Below are positions 18,321-28,144 of a stretch of 28,700 bases of DNA, piece after piece (the stretch's first letter is position 1; every line of letters begins with the position of its first letter). The stretch is from Blattamonas nauphoetae (Eukaryota; Preaxostyla; Oxymonadida). The stretch lies in contig JARBJD010000617.1 in assembly GCA_033064195.1 (NCBI GenBank), forward strand, positions 1-28,700, written 5' to 3'. The notes under the pieces are model-generated. The model saw only the letters and a list, made by a program, of their open reading frames with translations. It did no database searches and was not told the DNA's origin. The position numbers were made by a program, and so were the translations under genes.

Positions 18321-18894
18321 ATAGAAAAGTTCGAGATCACCCCTTCAAAACCTCCTCTCCGCATTCTTTTTTCAAATATGCTGTTAAATCTCAAATAGCT
18401 CTTTCTCACCTCCATGAACTGATTACATGTGTTTTTCGATCTATTCATACCAGTAGACAAATTGGAGGTGTATTACAAAATAATATGGGTTGATCGTCAT
18501 TTGGTGGACTATGTACCGTCTACCATCTTCCTCACTACACTGGATGTGGTGTTCCGGGTGAACGTCTCCTTCACCACCATATAACCTCTTCTCTCATTCT
18601 CTCTCTTCTGTTTTCCCTCTCTTCGCGATTTTGAAGCTTGGATGAATGATTTCAGTTTTATTCACTTTTGGTGGTGTATTATCTCAAACAAGTGATTTTT
18701 CTTTAGTTTGTTTTCTCAAGAAAGTGTTAATTGTGAGTTGAAAACAACAAGATTCATAGAAGACACAATTAAGATGGAAAGTGCTGATGAGGAGAAAGAG
18801 TGGAGGGAGGCGGAGGCTCGAGGAGGTGAGTTTGGATGTCGCAGAAGGAAAAGGAGTCTATCGGAAGGAGGTGAGTGGAGGACGAGGGAGGCAA
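18321..18894. other. No gene recognised between retroelement and minisatellite
   Basis: T-rich and C/T-rich sequence with no motif I can name. From 18790 to 18894 the text becomes purine-rich (GAGGTGAGTGGAGGACGAGG) and shades into the minisatellite that follows, so this may be the seed region of that array. Confidence 0.4.
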
Positions 18895-18900
18895 GTAGAG

Positions 18901-20297
18901 GTGAGTGGAGTGTGTGGTGGCGATGGGGAGCGAAGCGGAATGTTTGGTGGCGATGGGGAGCGAAGCGGAGTGTTTGGTGGCGATGGGGAGCGAAGCGGAA
19001 TGTTTGGTGGCGATGGGGAGCGAAGCGGAATGTGTGGTGGCGATGGGGAGCGAAGCGGAATGTTTGGTGGCGATGGGAGCGAAGCGGAGTGTTTGGTGGC
19101 GATGGGGAGCGAAGCGGAATGTTTGGTGGCGATGGGGGCGAAGCGGAGTGTGTGGTGGCGATGGGGAGCGAAGCGGAATGTTTGGTGGCGATGGGGAGCG
19201 AAGCGGAGTGTTTGGTGGCGATGGGGAGCGAAGCGGAGTGTGTGGTGGCGATGGGGAGCGAAGCGGAGTGTGTGGTGGCGATGGGGGCGAAGCGGAGTGT
19301 GTGGTGGCGATGGGGAGCGAAGCGGAGTGTTTGGTGGCGATGGAGGGTGAGCGAGAGTGTTTGGTGGCGATGGAGGGTGAGCGAGAGTGTTTGGTGGCGA
19401 TGGGGAGCGAAGCGGAATGTTTGGTGGCGATGGGCGAAGCGGAATGTTTGGTGGCGATGGGGAGCGAAGCGGAGTGTTTGGTGGCGATGGGGAGCGAAGC
19501 GGAGTGTGTGGTGGCGATGGGGAGCGAAGCGGAGTGTGTGGTGGCGATGGGGGCGAAGCGGAGTGTGTGGTGGCGATGGGGGCGAGGGGGAGTGTGTGGT
19601 GGCGATGGGGAGCGAAGCGGAGTGTTTGGTGGCGATGGAGGGTGAGCGAGAGTGTTTGGTGGCGATGGAGGGTGAGCGAGAGTGTTTGGTGGCGATGGGG
19701 GCGAAGCAGAATGTTTGGTGGCGATGGGGAGCGAAGCGGAATGTTTGGTGGCGATGGGGGGCGAAGCGGAGTGTTTGGTGGCGATGGGGAGCGAAGCGGA
19801 GTGTGTGGTGGCGATGGGGAGCGAAGCGGAATGTGTGGTGGCGATGGGGGCGAAGCGGAGTGTGTGGTGGCGATGGGGGCGAAGCGGAGTGTGTGGTGGC
19901 GATGGGGAGCGAAGCGGAGTGTTTGGTGGCGATGGAGGGTGAGCGAGAGTGTTTGGTGGCGATGGAGGGTGAGCGAGAGTGTTTGGTGGCGATGGAGGGT
20001 GAGCGAGAGTGTTTGGTGGCGATGGAGGGTGAGCGAGAGTGTTTGGTGGCGATGGAGGGTGAGCGAGAGTGTTTGGTGGCGATGGAGGGTGAGCGAGAGT
20101 GTTTGGTGGCGATGGAGGGTGAGCGAGAGTGTTTGGTGGCGATGGAGGGTGAGCGAGAGTGTTTGGTGGCGATGGAGGGTGAGCGAGAGTGTTTGGTGGC
20201 GATGGAGGGTGAGCGAGAGTGTTTGGTGGCGATGGAGGGTGAGCGAGAGTGTTTGGTGGCGATGGAGGGTGAGCGAGTGTTTGCTGGCGATGGAGGG
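18901..20297. repeat. G-rich 30-base minisatellite with two unit types
   Basis: About 47 tandem units, nearly all 29 or 30 bases. Type A contains GAGCGAAGCGGAATG and ends TTTGGTGGCGATGG, with A/G and T/G switches at two fixed places. Type B contains AGGGTGAGCGAGAGTG and the same TTTGGTGGCGATGG end. Pairs of B units occur at about 19340-19395 and 19635-19690, and a run of 12 B units closes the array from about 19926. The + strand is strongly purine and G-rich. Three plus frames and one minus frame stay open across it simply because no unit holds a stop there; nothing else argues for translation. Confidence 0.95.
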
Positions 20298-20415
20298 CGA
20301 TGGTGAGGGTGTGGTGGAGCTTGAGAGCGATAAAGGACAGCTGAGTTCATCGGTACGAAGAGGACTGAGATAGCGGTGGTTGCTTGAGTGGGAATATTGA
20401 TGGTGGTGTACTACT

Positions 20416-20541
20416 GAGTGGTGGGGGAGCGGAGATGAGAGGTTGGCTGAGTGGTGGGGGAGTGGAGATGAGAGGTTGGCTGAGTGGTGGGGGAGTGGAG
20501 ATGAGAGGTTGGCTGAGTGGTGGGGGAGTGGAGATGAGTGC
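20416..20541. repeat. 33-base tandem repeat, nearly four copies
   Basis: Units start at 20416, 20449, 20482 and 20515 (the last incomplete), with core GAGTGGTGGGGGAGTGGAGA then TGAGAGGTTGGCT; unit 1 has GAGCGGAG. If read in the plus frame it would give SGGGVEMRGWL repeats, but there is no gene context. Composition is like the neighbouring minisatellite. Confidence 0.9.
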
Positions 20542-21072
20542 TAGGTTGGTGGCTGGGAGGAATGTACACCATCGCTAATTGGACCTGGAAGATAAAGAAG
20601 TCACGAAGAAGGATTGAGACATATCGTTTTTCTTACCACAACTGAAGTGAACTTGATGCTATGATCCAAAGTCTAGTGGAGGAATTGAGTGAATGACAGA
20701 CAACCTACAAGAGGAGAAGACAAAAATGAGAATGATTGTTGATGAAAGAGAAGAAATTTGTGAAATATAAACGGAATTGTTCTAATACAGAAATCAATAA
20801 TGAAAAATATGTCTTTCAGTGTTGTCCTCACTCATTCCAAGTCCTGCTGTGAACCTAGTACCGGACACAAGGCCGTAAATGGTACTAGGCTAGCCCTGTT
20901 CGGCCAAAAGGCCTGGAAGGATAAGGCAGGTATGGAATGAGCGAGGTGGTAGGGGGTTTAAATGTAATAAAATGGCGAGGTGAAAAATGAATTAGAATCA
21001 AAAAGAATAGGAGAGCTTGGAGGTGAATATAGAATTGGAGAAGTTGGAGGGATTGGATGAATAAGAGAATGA
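20542..21072. other. Repeat-poor stretch without a recognised gene
   Basis: No gene seen. It contains a perfect 9-base inverted repeat CCTAGTACC (20854-20862) and GGTACTAGG (20881-20889) with an 18-base loop, followed by GGCCAAAAGGCC at 20902-20913. These could form two adjacent hairpins; no tRNA or known RNA fits. Confidence 0.45.
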
Positions 21073-21153
21073 GAAGAATGAAAAAGTGAAGAAGGAGAAG
21101 AATGAATAAGTGAAGAAGGGGAAGAATGAATAAGTGAAGAAGGAGAAGAATGA
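21073..21153. repeat. 24-base tandem repeat, three and a half copies
   Basis: Units at 21073, 21097, 21121 and partly 21145, core GAAGAATGAATAAGTGAAGA then AGGA. Read on the minus strand it would give SSPSSLIH repeats. Confidence 0.85.
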
Positions 21154-21235
21154 AGAGTATGAGAATTAGGAGTTGAAGAAGAAACATTTGAAAGATATGA
21201 ATAACGAAAAGATGTAAGAGACTGAAGACCCGAAC

Positions 21236-21316
21236 TCACCTCATTCTCATCCCGTCTCTCAACTTCCTCCTTCTCAAACACCTTCCTCTCCCTTTTGTCC
21301 TCTCCCCTCTTCTCTG
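21236..21316 (-). other. Possible single internal exon, Lys/Glu-rich
   Basis: On the minus strand the text TTATTGCGTTTTTCAG looks like a 3' splice site; about 80 bases later GAATGAGGTGAGTTCG looks like a 5' splice site. The enclosed bases code for KRGEDKRERKVFEKEEVERR, a charged helix, in an open frame. No neighbouring exons are recognised, so this may be chance. Confidence 0.2.
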
Positions 21317-21431
21317 AAAAACGCAATAAGAAGTCAAATGAAGACGCGTTCACACAAACAGGGGCCCCGGTCAAGGAGGTATCTGATCGGAAAAATCCAA
21401 GGTATTCCTTCAGACCGGTGATTACAGGGAG

Positions 21432-22529
21432 ACTTGTTCTGAAATGAAGAAGAATAGTTCTGAAATGAAGAGGAATAATTCAGAAATGAAAATGATTGTT
21501 CAGAAATGAAGAGGAATAATTCAGAATTGAAAATGATTGTTCAGAAATGAACACGAATAATTCAGAAATGAAAATGATTGTTCAGAAATGAAGAAGAATT
21601 GTTCAGAAATGAAAATGATTGTTCAGAAATGAACATGAATAATTCAGAAATGAAAACAAGTCTGGTATTTCATTGATACCACTGAAAAAGGTACAGGATG
21701 TCTTCACGTTGGCTCCACCCATTCCACCCCAAAAACAAATAATTGAACTGAACAAGATGAAATATCTCAAATGAGAATGTCAAAGATAAAAGAATGAGAA
21801 AACAGTCCTCATCGGGTTCATCCATACAGACAGCTGGGTTTCTGGTAAAATAGCCATTGTTTGTCAATTTTGATACAATCATGGGGATTTGTGAAGTTAT
21901 TGGACCATGTTAAACCTGCGTATGATCCCAAAACCAGCAAAAAGTCGATTGTGTTTCAGCGAGTTGACCAATCTTCACCTAAATCCATCCGAGAACAGTT
22001 TGTGAGGTAATTCACGTTCATTAATTGTCTTGATTTCCAATTGTTCTGATGTGAGTCATTCAAAAGTCAGTGAAGATCTGTTCTCTGATCCGGTAGAAAA
22101 GCGTGTTTCGTAGGTCACTATCACAAACCATCTTTTTTTATTCCACAATAAACGCAAACGACCCTGTTTTGATGTGACACGCAACCTATTTCTGACACAA
22201 CGAGAACTGTTTATTTTGACATTGAGTGTTTGATCAACCGTTCATTCAATCAATGAGAGTGGACATTCGAATATATGTTGTCTTGAATACCTGTAGCTGT
22301 TGTTTTTCATTTCAGAATTATTTGTTTTCATTTCTGAATTATTCGTATTCATTTCTGAACAATCATTTTTCATTTCTGAACAATTCTTCTTCATTTCTGA
22401 ACAATCATTTTCATTTCTGAATTATTCGTGTTCATTTCTGAACAATCATTTTCAATTCTGAACAATTCCTCTTCATTTCTGAACAATCATTTTCATTTCT
22501 GAATTATTCCTCTTCATTTCAGAACAAGT
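21432..22529. mobile_element. Fold-back (long inverted repeat) element, about 1.1 kb, non-coding
   Basis: The left arm (about 21432-21659) and the right arm (about 22322-22529) are inverted copies of each other. Both start ACTTGTTCTGAAATGAAGA read inward. Each arm is itself a tandem array of about 20-base units, TTCAGAAATGAAAATGATTG alternating with TTCAGAAATGAAGAGGAATA. The 660-base centre has no credible gene. This fits a non-autonomous fold-back or MITE-type DNA transposon. I find no clear target-site duplication: the left flank reads TTACAGGGAG, the right TTAGCTGTA. Confidence 0.7.
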
Positions 22530-22978
22530 TTAGCTGTATGACCCGAAAATATGAGTGACTGTCTGGGAAGACAGTACGTCTAAAGTGAATAAAAAGATGA
22601 ACTATCAAAAAAGAGACACACCGGTGGAAGGAATGAACGGAATTTCCGTCATTCCCATTCAATTGAGTGAGATGTGAAGTGAAAAAATCAATAAGGTCAT
22701 CCGAGGAGCGGATTGGTTCAGTGAGGTGATGTGAAACAAAATTTGAAAGGACTCCGAATTCGGAGTCGCAGCAGTTTTTCCCATGCTGCTCTGAAAAGAA
22801 ACAGTACTGAATTTTCTTCCCTGAAAACAAGGGATTTTGAGAAGACAGAAAGTAACCGAGAACATACTGGTTCCTAAAATGCGGACCAGTATCAGTAAAT
22901 ACAGTGATGTGTTTCTTGGAAGTGTATGAATCAAGAGAAAATAAATCGGCAAGACATTCTTGAACAAAACGGTGATCA
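22530..22978. other. Palindrome-rich stretch without a recognised gene
   Basis: No gene supported. It holds a 7-base stem with a 4-base loop (ACTGTCT GGGA AGACAGT, about 22557-22574), an imperfect palindrome GGAATGAACGGAATTTCCGT followed by CATTCC (about 22628-22653), a perfect 18-base palindrome GACTCCGAATTCGGAGTC (22750-22767), and GCAGCA...TGCTGC with a 10-base loop immediately after it. A hydrophobic minus-strand frame (22979-22659) starts inside the terminal repeat and looks accidental. Confidence 0.6.
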
Positions 22979-23090
22979 TAGTGCCCTCAAAAACCCGCTT
23001 TTATCCATAAACCCGCGCAAAATCCAAAATAGTGATCATCATTATGAATTAATTCCTTCCATCTCATATTTTCACTTTTTAGAACTAGTT
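22979..23090. repeat. Left terminal inverted repeat
   Basis: Inverted partner of about 28145-28253. The best-kept core is ATAAACCCGCGCAAAATCCA (about 23006-23025). Confidence 0.65.
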
Positions 23091-23570
23091 ACTCGAAATT
23101 GATTAAAAGGGAGTCAGATCAAAATCAAAAAGTGGGTCACTTTTGTCCAGAACACTTGAAAAATAAGAAACTGTGCTCTATCACATTCCACACCTCTTCC
23201 TCCCAACTGCCACTCACACCAGACTACGCGAGAACTCGCTGAACCAGCCATCTTAGCTCTCAGATACAATCCAAGATCGCTGAACAAAACACAGCTCTCG
23301 ATCAAACTTTTCAGATAACGCTGTCAACTACCTTCCACTTCTTTCACTAACAAGGTCGGAGGGAAAACTGAACCTATCACTTGGAGCGGACGTAATAAAC
23401 ATGCTGATGCGTGTGATTGATTGTTTTATGGACATGAACGACGATAATCGTTCTATTTTGAATTTCGCCGAGCATCTCGCGAATCTTACTCCCAACCAGA
23501 AAAAGAATCAATTCCACTCTGAATCGCTCCATTGCAACAATACTATCTAGGTATCCAGAAACACAAGCCC
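23091..23570. other. No gene recognised between the left inverted repeat and the VPS13-like text
   Basis: Short frames on both strands carry no motif. If the VPS13-like gene is truncated on the 5' side, its break lies here. Confidence 0.4.
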
Positions 23571-25446
23571 ATTGCGACGAGGGACTGCGAAAATTGATAG
23601 CAAGGACGACCATAGAGTGATGAACGAGGGAATCACTGCATCACTACTCGGCCATCACAAGAACAACAGACCATGCATCCTTCCCCAAAATGGACAAATT
23701 GGGGTATGCCCAATTTTCGGCAACGATGCCCAAAAGATAGATTCTGGCAAAGACTCTCTTCTCTCCATCTCGCCAACAGCGAGTTCAACATGTCCATCGC
23801 ATCTGTCCACGTGCATTCTGGAGTCGAGAAGTTAGACATATTTGACGATACTTTCGGCGTAGATTAGCCAGAAGTGAGAAACATTCAACGAGCGACAAAT
23901 CGAGTGTAACATCCTTCTTTCATCGCTGTCCAGCTCAGCTTCACCATCATCCTCCTGTCATGGCACACGGCGGGAAGGTTGGCAATATGGGAATCCTCAT
24001 CGACTCCCTCATCACATCAGATTTAAGCAGAGAGTTGGTCAACACTGTCGTGTCTGAGTTTGCTGATCGTCGCAGGACACAATGAAGATTGCAGACGGTC
24101 CAACTGACCGGAACCAGCATCGTCACAACAAGCCAGTTCTCCGCGTGGGTATTTCGAGAGGACGTAGGTGTTGTCCTGACAGCAGCGAAGATCGCACATG
24201 CCATGGCAAAGATGCGAGTATTGGAAGACGCCAACCAAGACGAGAAGGAGGTCAAAGAGAACATTGACGACGACAGTGACGCCGAAGATGAAAACGAAGA
24301 CTCCGAAGACGATGAGAACTTTGGTATCAACCGTCTGCTGGCTGTGAAAGACTGAGCAGCTGCCCCGTATTACTGGCCGCTCTCGCATTCATTCGACACT
24401 GCCGCTCCTCCCACGACACTCGACGCAATCAGAAACGAGCTGATGAACGAGTACTCTGCAGCAACAACGCCGAGAGTTGATCTGAGTGAAGTTTTGTGAG
24501 CATCGCTGAGGGTGGGCTGCGAGATCTCATGATGATTCTCGTCCCTCTTCTCAAAGAAGCCCTTCACGTAATTCCGGTGATTCTGAAGATTGTGGAAGAA
24601 TGTCGGTTGACAGGACCGGCTGACAAGGATTAGGAGAAAGACAAAAAGGAGCCCTCTTTCTTCGTCCCGTCTCTTGCTCTCAAAGCTCACCTCCCACAGC
24701 TCGCCATCGGCATCGACTCTGTTTCTCGTGACATAACCAAGTCAGGACACTCTGCAAAGACCAGAAAGACACTCATCACTGCAGGGCTCTCCGACGTTTG
24801 CGCGTCGGTTATCCGTTCAAACAAAATCGGATTGATGGTGGAGACAGGAGCGATTGTGATTGCGTGAGCGAGGCCGAGAAGTCTGTTCTTCTGAGCACAG
24901 ACTCAGCAATTCGGATGGACGACGCCAGTTTGACTGTCAAACAGGCAATGGAAGGCCTGAAGCCGGGCAAGAACGAGAAGGCCATCAAAGAGAGACCTCT
25001 CGACAAGAAGATGCTGAAGAAGGCAGAAGACAGCGACTACAAAAGAACCACAACGACAGAACGGTGATTGAAGTGGACGCCAAAATTAAAGGAATGGATC
25101 TCAACTTGAAGCACAGCACGTACATCAAGCTGATCCAGACTGTCCTCCACGTTGTGAACTTTGTCATCCAGCAAATTGGCTCGACCATCATCGCCTTGGA
25201 GAGAGTATAAACCAATTTGCTCGCTCTTCATTGGTGCTGTGAACGCTGCTGTCGCCCTCACTCCTGTCCAAACTGCCGTAACCGCCTCGATCGGCTCACT
25301 CGAAGTGTTCAACCCGCTGCTTTCCCCAAAACGACGCAAGACGAGTCTGCTGTGATCTCTCCTTCCCGCAGATCATCCACTTTGGAGGAGATGACAGGCA
25401 GTCTCCAGCCGCTACTCTGGACTTTCCAATCGTCGACGGTCATTTT

Positions 25447-26358
25447 GTGGACATCTGCGACGGATTCAACTTAATCTGTCTGGCCCAAGTCGGCGAGTTC
25501 CAACTCTTCGTGATCCGCTCGTTTGTCGAAGAGCTCGCCAACTTCTTCATCGTCTTCAACGTCCCAGAAATGCCCGCACTCGTCGTTCCCGACGATCTCA
25601 TCAACATCAGCCTCGAACTCGAAGCCCCGACTGAAGTTCAGATGCTCGCACCGTACTTCGATGTGACGATGCAGGCCCCAGAAATCCTCATCCCTCAATC
25701 AGCTTACAACGCCACTCACTTCCTCTGCGTGAAGGTCGGAGAGCTCGCAATGAAAACAGCTCTCGATCAGAAGATGTACAAAATCGACAAATCAGCTGTT
25801 ATCAACCCTCATCAACTCGGAGCCGTTCTTAAAGATGCCCAGCAGGGACTGAGTGATCTTGCCGGCGAAGGAAAGGAGGAGATTCTGATCATCGACCAGT
25901 ACAACCTCCACATCATCCTCAGCCAGTTCTCTATCTACATCGGGTCTCTCACTCCAGACGACGACATCCACTTCCCTCTCCTCCAAGATCTGGAGCATCC
26001 ATCGTTCTCGGACAGACTTCATTCTTTTCCGACACTGCCAGCGAGAGTGTCGAGTCGATCCGTGCTCAGACTGTTGGTGTCAGGACGAAGAATCTGGATC
26101 ATTGCTTCCCAGCGATCTCAGATATCCAAAACAGAGTCACTCTCACCGTCTGCCTCCGCTCTGCTCTCTTCACAGCCCTCCAAAGCACAATCGCAGCCGG
26201 CTCCCACACCTTACTCGCTCTCGTGGGTTGACCTTCGAGCGGATGTGGAAAACGAAATGGCTCTGAAACTGAACTGCACCGACATCAGACTCGCCTTTGG
26301 TGTAATCAACGCTGTCCTCGAACTTGTCGAGCTGCTTCAGCCTCGTCTCGAGTCATAA
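25447..26358 (+). CDS. Longest intact VPS13-like coding block
   Basis: 303 codons, open from before 25447 (the ATG there is chance: the upstream text HFGGDDRQSPAATLDFPIVD is in frame). It includes EELANFFIVFNVPEMPALVV, the APEILIPQ element and, from about 26040, a stretch whose reading is less VPS13-like, then NCTDIRLAFGVINAVLELVE before the stop at 26356-26358. The middle (about 26030-26220) may be out of the correct frame. Confidence 0.65.
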   Translation: MDICDGFNLICLAQVGEFQLFVIRSFVEELANFFIVFNVPEMPALVVPDDLINISLELEAPTEVQMLAPYFDVTMQAPEILIPQSAYNATHFLCVKVGELAMKTALDQKMYKIDKSAVINPHQLGAVLKDAQQGLSDLAGEGKEEILIIDQYNLHIILSQFSIYIGSLTPDDDIHFPLLQDLEHPSFSDRLHSFPTLPARVSSRSVLRLLVSGRRIWIIASQRSQISKTESLSPSASALLSSQPSKAQSQPAPTPYSLSWVDLRADVENEMALKLNCTDIRLAFGVINAVLELVELLQPRLES

Positions 26359-26693
26359 GCCGATACCGCTGCTGCTCCTCAGAACGTTGTGGGTGCCCCA
26401 TCAGGAAGGACAACCCTCTTTGCACGAAACAAGACCAGTTGCCTGCAGGTCTCCTTCGTCGAGACACTGTCAGGCCAACCGAAAGAAGCAGAAAAGTCTC
26501 TCTTCAGCTGATGGACTCATCCATCCAGATGACACCCTCGTCTGGCTCGAAACGGAAGGATAAGCTCATCTCATCCACTGGATGCAGTCCCCGCCTCACT
26601 CCTGAGAGGGATCTTGTGTTCTATTTTGAGGACTTTGCCATTCAACCAATCTGCATCGTGGCGACAATCAACTTGATGCAGGGCTCTTAGTCA

Positions 26694-26787
26694 GTGTGTT
26701 CTTGTCTCATTCATCACTTTTCTTGTACTATTCGTCTCTTTTCTTTTCTCATTCATCACTTTTCCGTTTCTCTTCTCCCACTTTCAG
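26694..26787 (+). other. Probable spliceosomal intron in the VPS13-like gene
   Basis: GTGTGTTC donor at 26694 and CACTTTCAG acceptor ending at 26787 (94 bases). T/C-rich with an internal repeat TCTCATTCATCACTTTTC seen twice. The text after it, KSDDYDDLTSSSKVKEQRK, is a credible linker. Confidence 0.5.
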
Positions 26788-27054
26788 AAATCCGACGACT
26801 ACGATGATCTCACCTCATCGTCGAAAGTCAAAGAACAGCGGAAAGACCGCAAAGAAAAAGGAAGTGAAGGACGGAGGGAAGAAGAACAAGGACTTAAACG
26901 GGAAGACAGAGAACGTCATGATGAAGAACCTGTTCGGCAAGATCTCGTCGATTGTGGGCTTAACTTGTCTCGTCGACATTGTCTCAGCGTTGGTCAACAT
27001 AGAATAGAAGGAGATGCATTTCAGCGGATTCTTCGCCACAAACCTCACCGCCAG

Positions 27055-27092
27055 GTCTGTTCCTTCTTCTTCTCATCCTCGTCCACTCTCAG
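27055..27092 (+). other. Very short spliceosomal intron in the VPS13-like gene
   Basis: GTCTGTTCC donor at 27055 and CTCTCAG acceptor ending at 27092 (38 bases, all C/T-rich). Splicing joins FFATNLTA to SMHQLVSSISSHFLSQ, the expected VPS13 order. At 38 bases it would be among the shortest introns in the window. Confidence 0.5.
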
Positions 27093-27429
27093 CATGCACC
27101 AACTCGTCTCGTCCATCAGCTCCCACTTCTTATCGCAACTGATACAGAAAATTGGCATGCTGTCCATCTCTCCATCATCGGTGATCCCAGTGGACATCTG
27201 ACAAACATGAAACAAGACGTGAAGCATATGTATTACGACTCGAAGATGGTGTGAACAGAGGCACCCGGTTTGTCTCGTCCACCCTCATTGTCATTCTTCC
27301 CTCTTCATCGCTTCCTTCTTCAGTGATGGCCTCTCCTTCAACGACGACTACAAAGAAAGAGAGCCAAAGAAATGACCAAAGGACAGCGAGTGTGCCTCTT
27401 CTCATTCTCCTCATTCTCTCCTCTCCAGC

Positions 27430-27781
27430 ACCATGTCCAATCACTCGCACGAGGATTCAAGGCATTCGGAAAGGGTATGGAAACTGGTCTCACTGGCGTG
27501 TTTGTCGATCCTGTGCGAAGCGCCCAGCGAGAAGGAGCGAAAGGATTCTTCAAATGCATTGGTCAAGGACTTCCTGGAACGGTTGTCAAGCCAGTCGTTG
27601 GAACTGACGATCTTGCAACGAAGACAATCGATGAAGTGAAGTACGCGACAACTGTCTTCGACCAGAAGAGGAGAGGCAGGGTCAGTGCCCTCGCTGAATT
27701 GGCAGGTGTGTTTCTGTGCTCGCTTCGTTGCTGGCATCGTTGCTCCATTTCGTTCAATTGGCCTCGTCGCGTCTGATCACA
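27430..27781 (+). other. VPS13 C-terminal glycine-rich segment
   Basis: Text LARGFKAFGKGMETGLTGVF, then VDPVRSAQREGAKGFFKCIG, then QGLPGTVVKPVVGTDDLATK matches the VPS13 signature '..G.GL..GI..P..GA...G..GFFKG.GKGL.G...KP..G..D...'. After about 27710 another frame reads CARFVAGIVAPFRSIG, reminiscent of the 'PR.....G.I.PF' that follows in VPS13. This is the strongest evidence for the family assignment. Confidence 0.85.
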
Positions 27782-28144
27782 TTGAATGGTGAAAGGAAGG
27801 TGGATCATGCATCAAAACCACAGTCATGACTCAAAATACTCGTCGATGCCGCTTGATTTGACTGGAAAAGCATTCGAAACAGTCTCCCAGAGGAATACCT
27901 CAAAACAAACGAGTCAAGTAGCGGAGTAGAGGAGGAATCAAACATCGATTTTGCACTGAACAAAGCTACGCAAAAATATCGGGAAACGCCTCTATCTGAC
28001 AAACAAGCATTGACGGTTTCATTTCGCCATTGTTTCATCATTTCACACACCGTTTCAATTCAATTTACCAACTTTTGAAGAATTCAATTAAGATCAAACC
28101 AGAAATAAAAGTTCATTTGAAATCACTTGGTAATGAAGTGTTTG
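27782..28144. other. No gene recognised downstream of VPS13-like sequence
   Basis: AT-richer text with no motif. AATAAA occurs in AGAAATAAAAG near 28100-28110 and might be a polyadenylation signal, though it is more than 300 bases past the last VPS13-like codons. Confidence 0.35.

Larger units (their letters stand above)
23573..27781 (+). pseudogene. VPS13: VPS13-family lipid-transfer protein, C-terminal part, fragmented
   Basis: VPS13 proteins are very long rods that move lipids between membranes at contact sites. Recognisable pieces in order: a weak piece ending VEKLDIFDDTFGVD (to 23865); an acidic linker (24089-24355); TVIEVDAKIKGMDLNLK (about 25060); MQAPEILIPQSAYNATHFLC and KVGELAMKT (about 25670-25755), the 'APxIxIPQ' element; NEMALKLNCTDIRLAFGVIN (about 26250); RDLVFYFEDFAIQPICI (about 26610), the 'YFExLxIxP' element; HQLVSSISSHFLSQLIQKIG (about 27097-27157); GDPSGHLTNMKQDVKHMYYD (27182 on); and the glycine-rich C-terminal segment near 27440-27660. 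The N-terminal chorein domain is not in the window. The frame changes many times. Some gaps are introns (27055-27092 and 26694-26787 have good GT and AG ends), others look like one-base slips. It is either a truncated pseudogene or a real gene with consensus errors. Confidence 0.75.

Noticed and set aside
18901-20297. CRISPR-like array
   Set aside because: Units are contiguous with no unique spacers, and the DNA is eukaryotic. It is a minisatellite.
18708-20373. Open frames of more than 500 codons on both strands through the minisatellite
   Set aside because: They stay open only because the repeat unit lacks stops in those frames. Unit-length changes of one base shift the frame repeatedly without penalty, which selection on a protein would not allow.
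20958-21374. 138-codon minus-strand frame with SSPSSLIH repeats
   Set aside because: Most of it is the 24-base repeat read through. Only a short Lys/Glu-rich part flanked by splice-like sites was kept, at low confidence.
21432-22529. Polinton or other large virus-like element suggested by long inverted arms
   Set aside because: Only 1.1 kb, no coding capacity and arms made of short tandem units. A non-autonomous fold-back element fits better.
22659-22979. Hydrophobic 106-codon minus-strand frame
   Set aside because: Its start codon lies inside the terminal inverted repeat, it crosses the palindrome cluster, and it shows no family pattern.
23377-23613. Minus-strand 78-codon frame
   Set aside because: No motif, and it overlaps the zone where VPS13-like text begins on the other strand.
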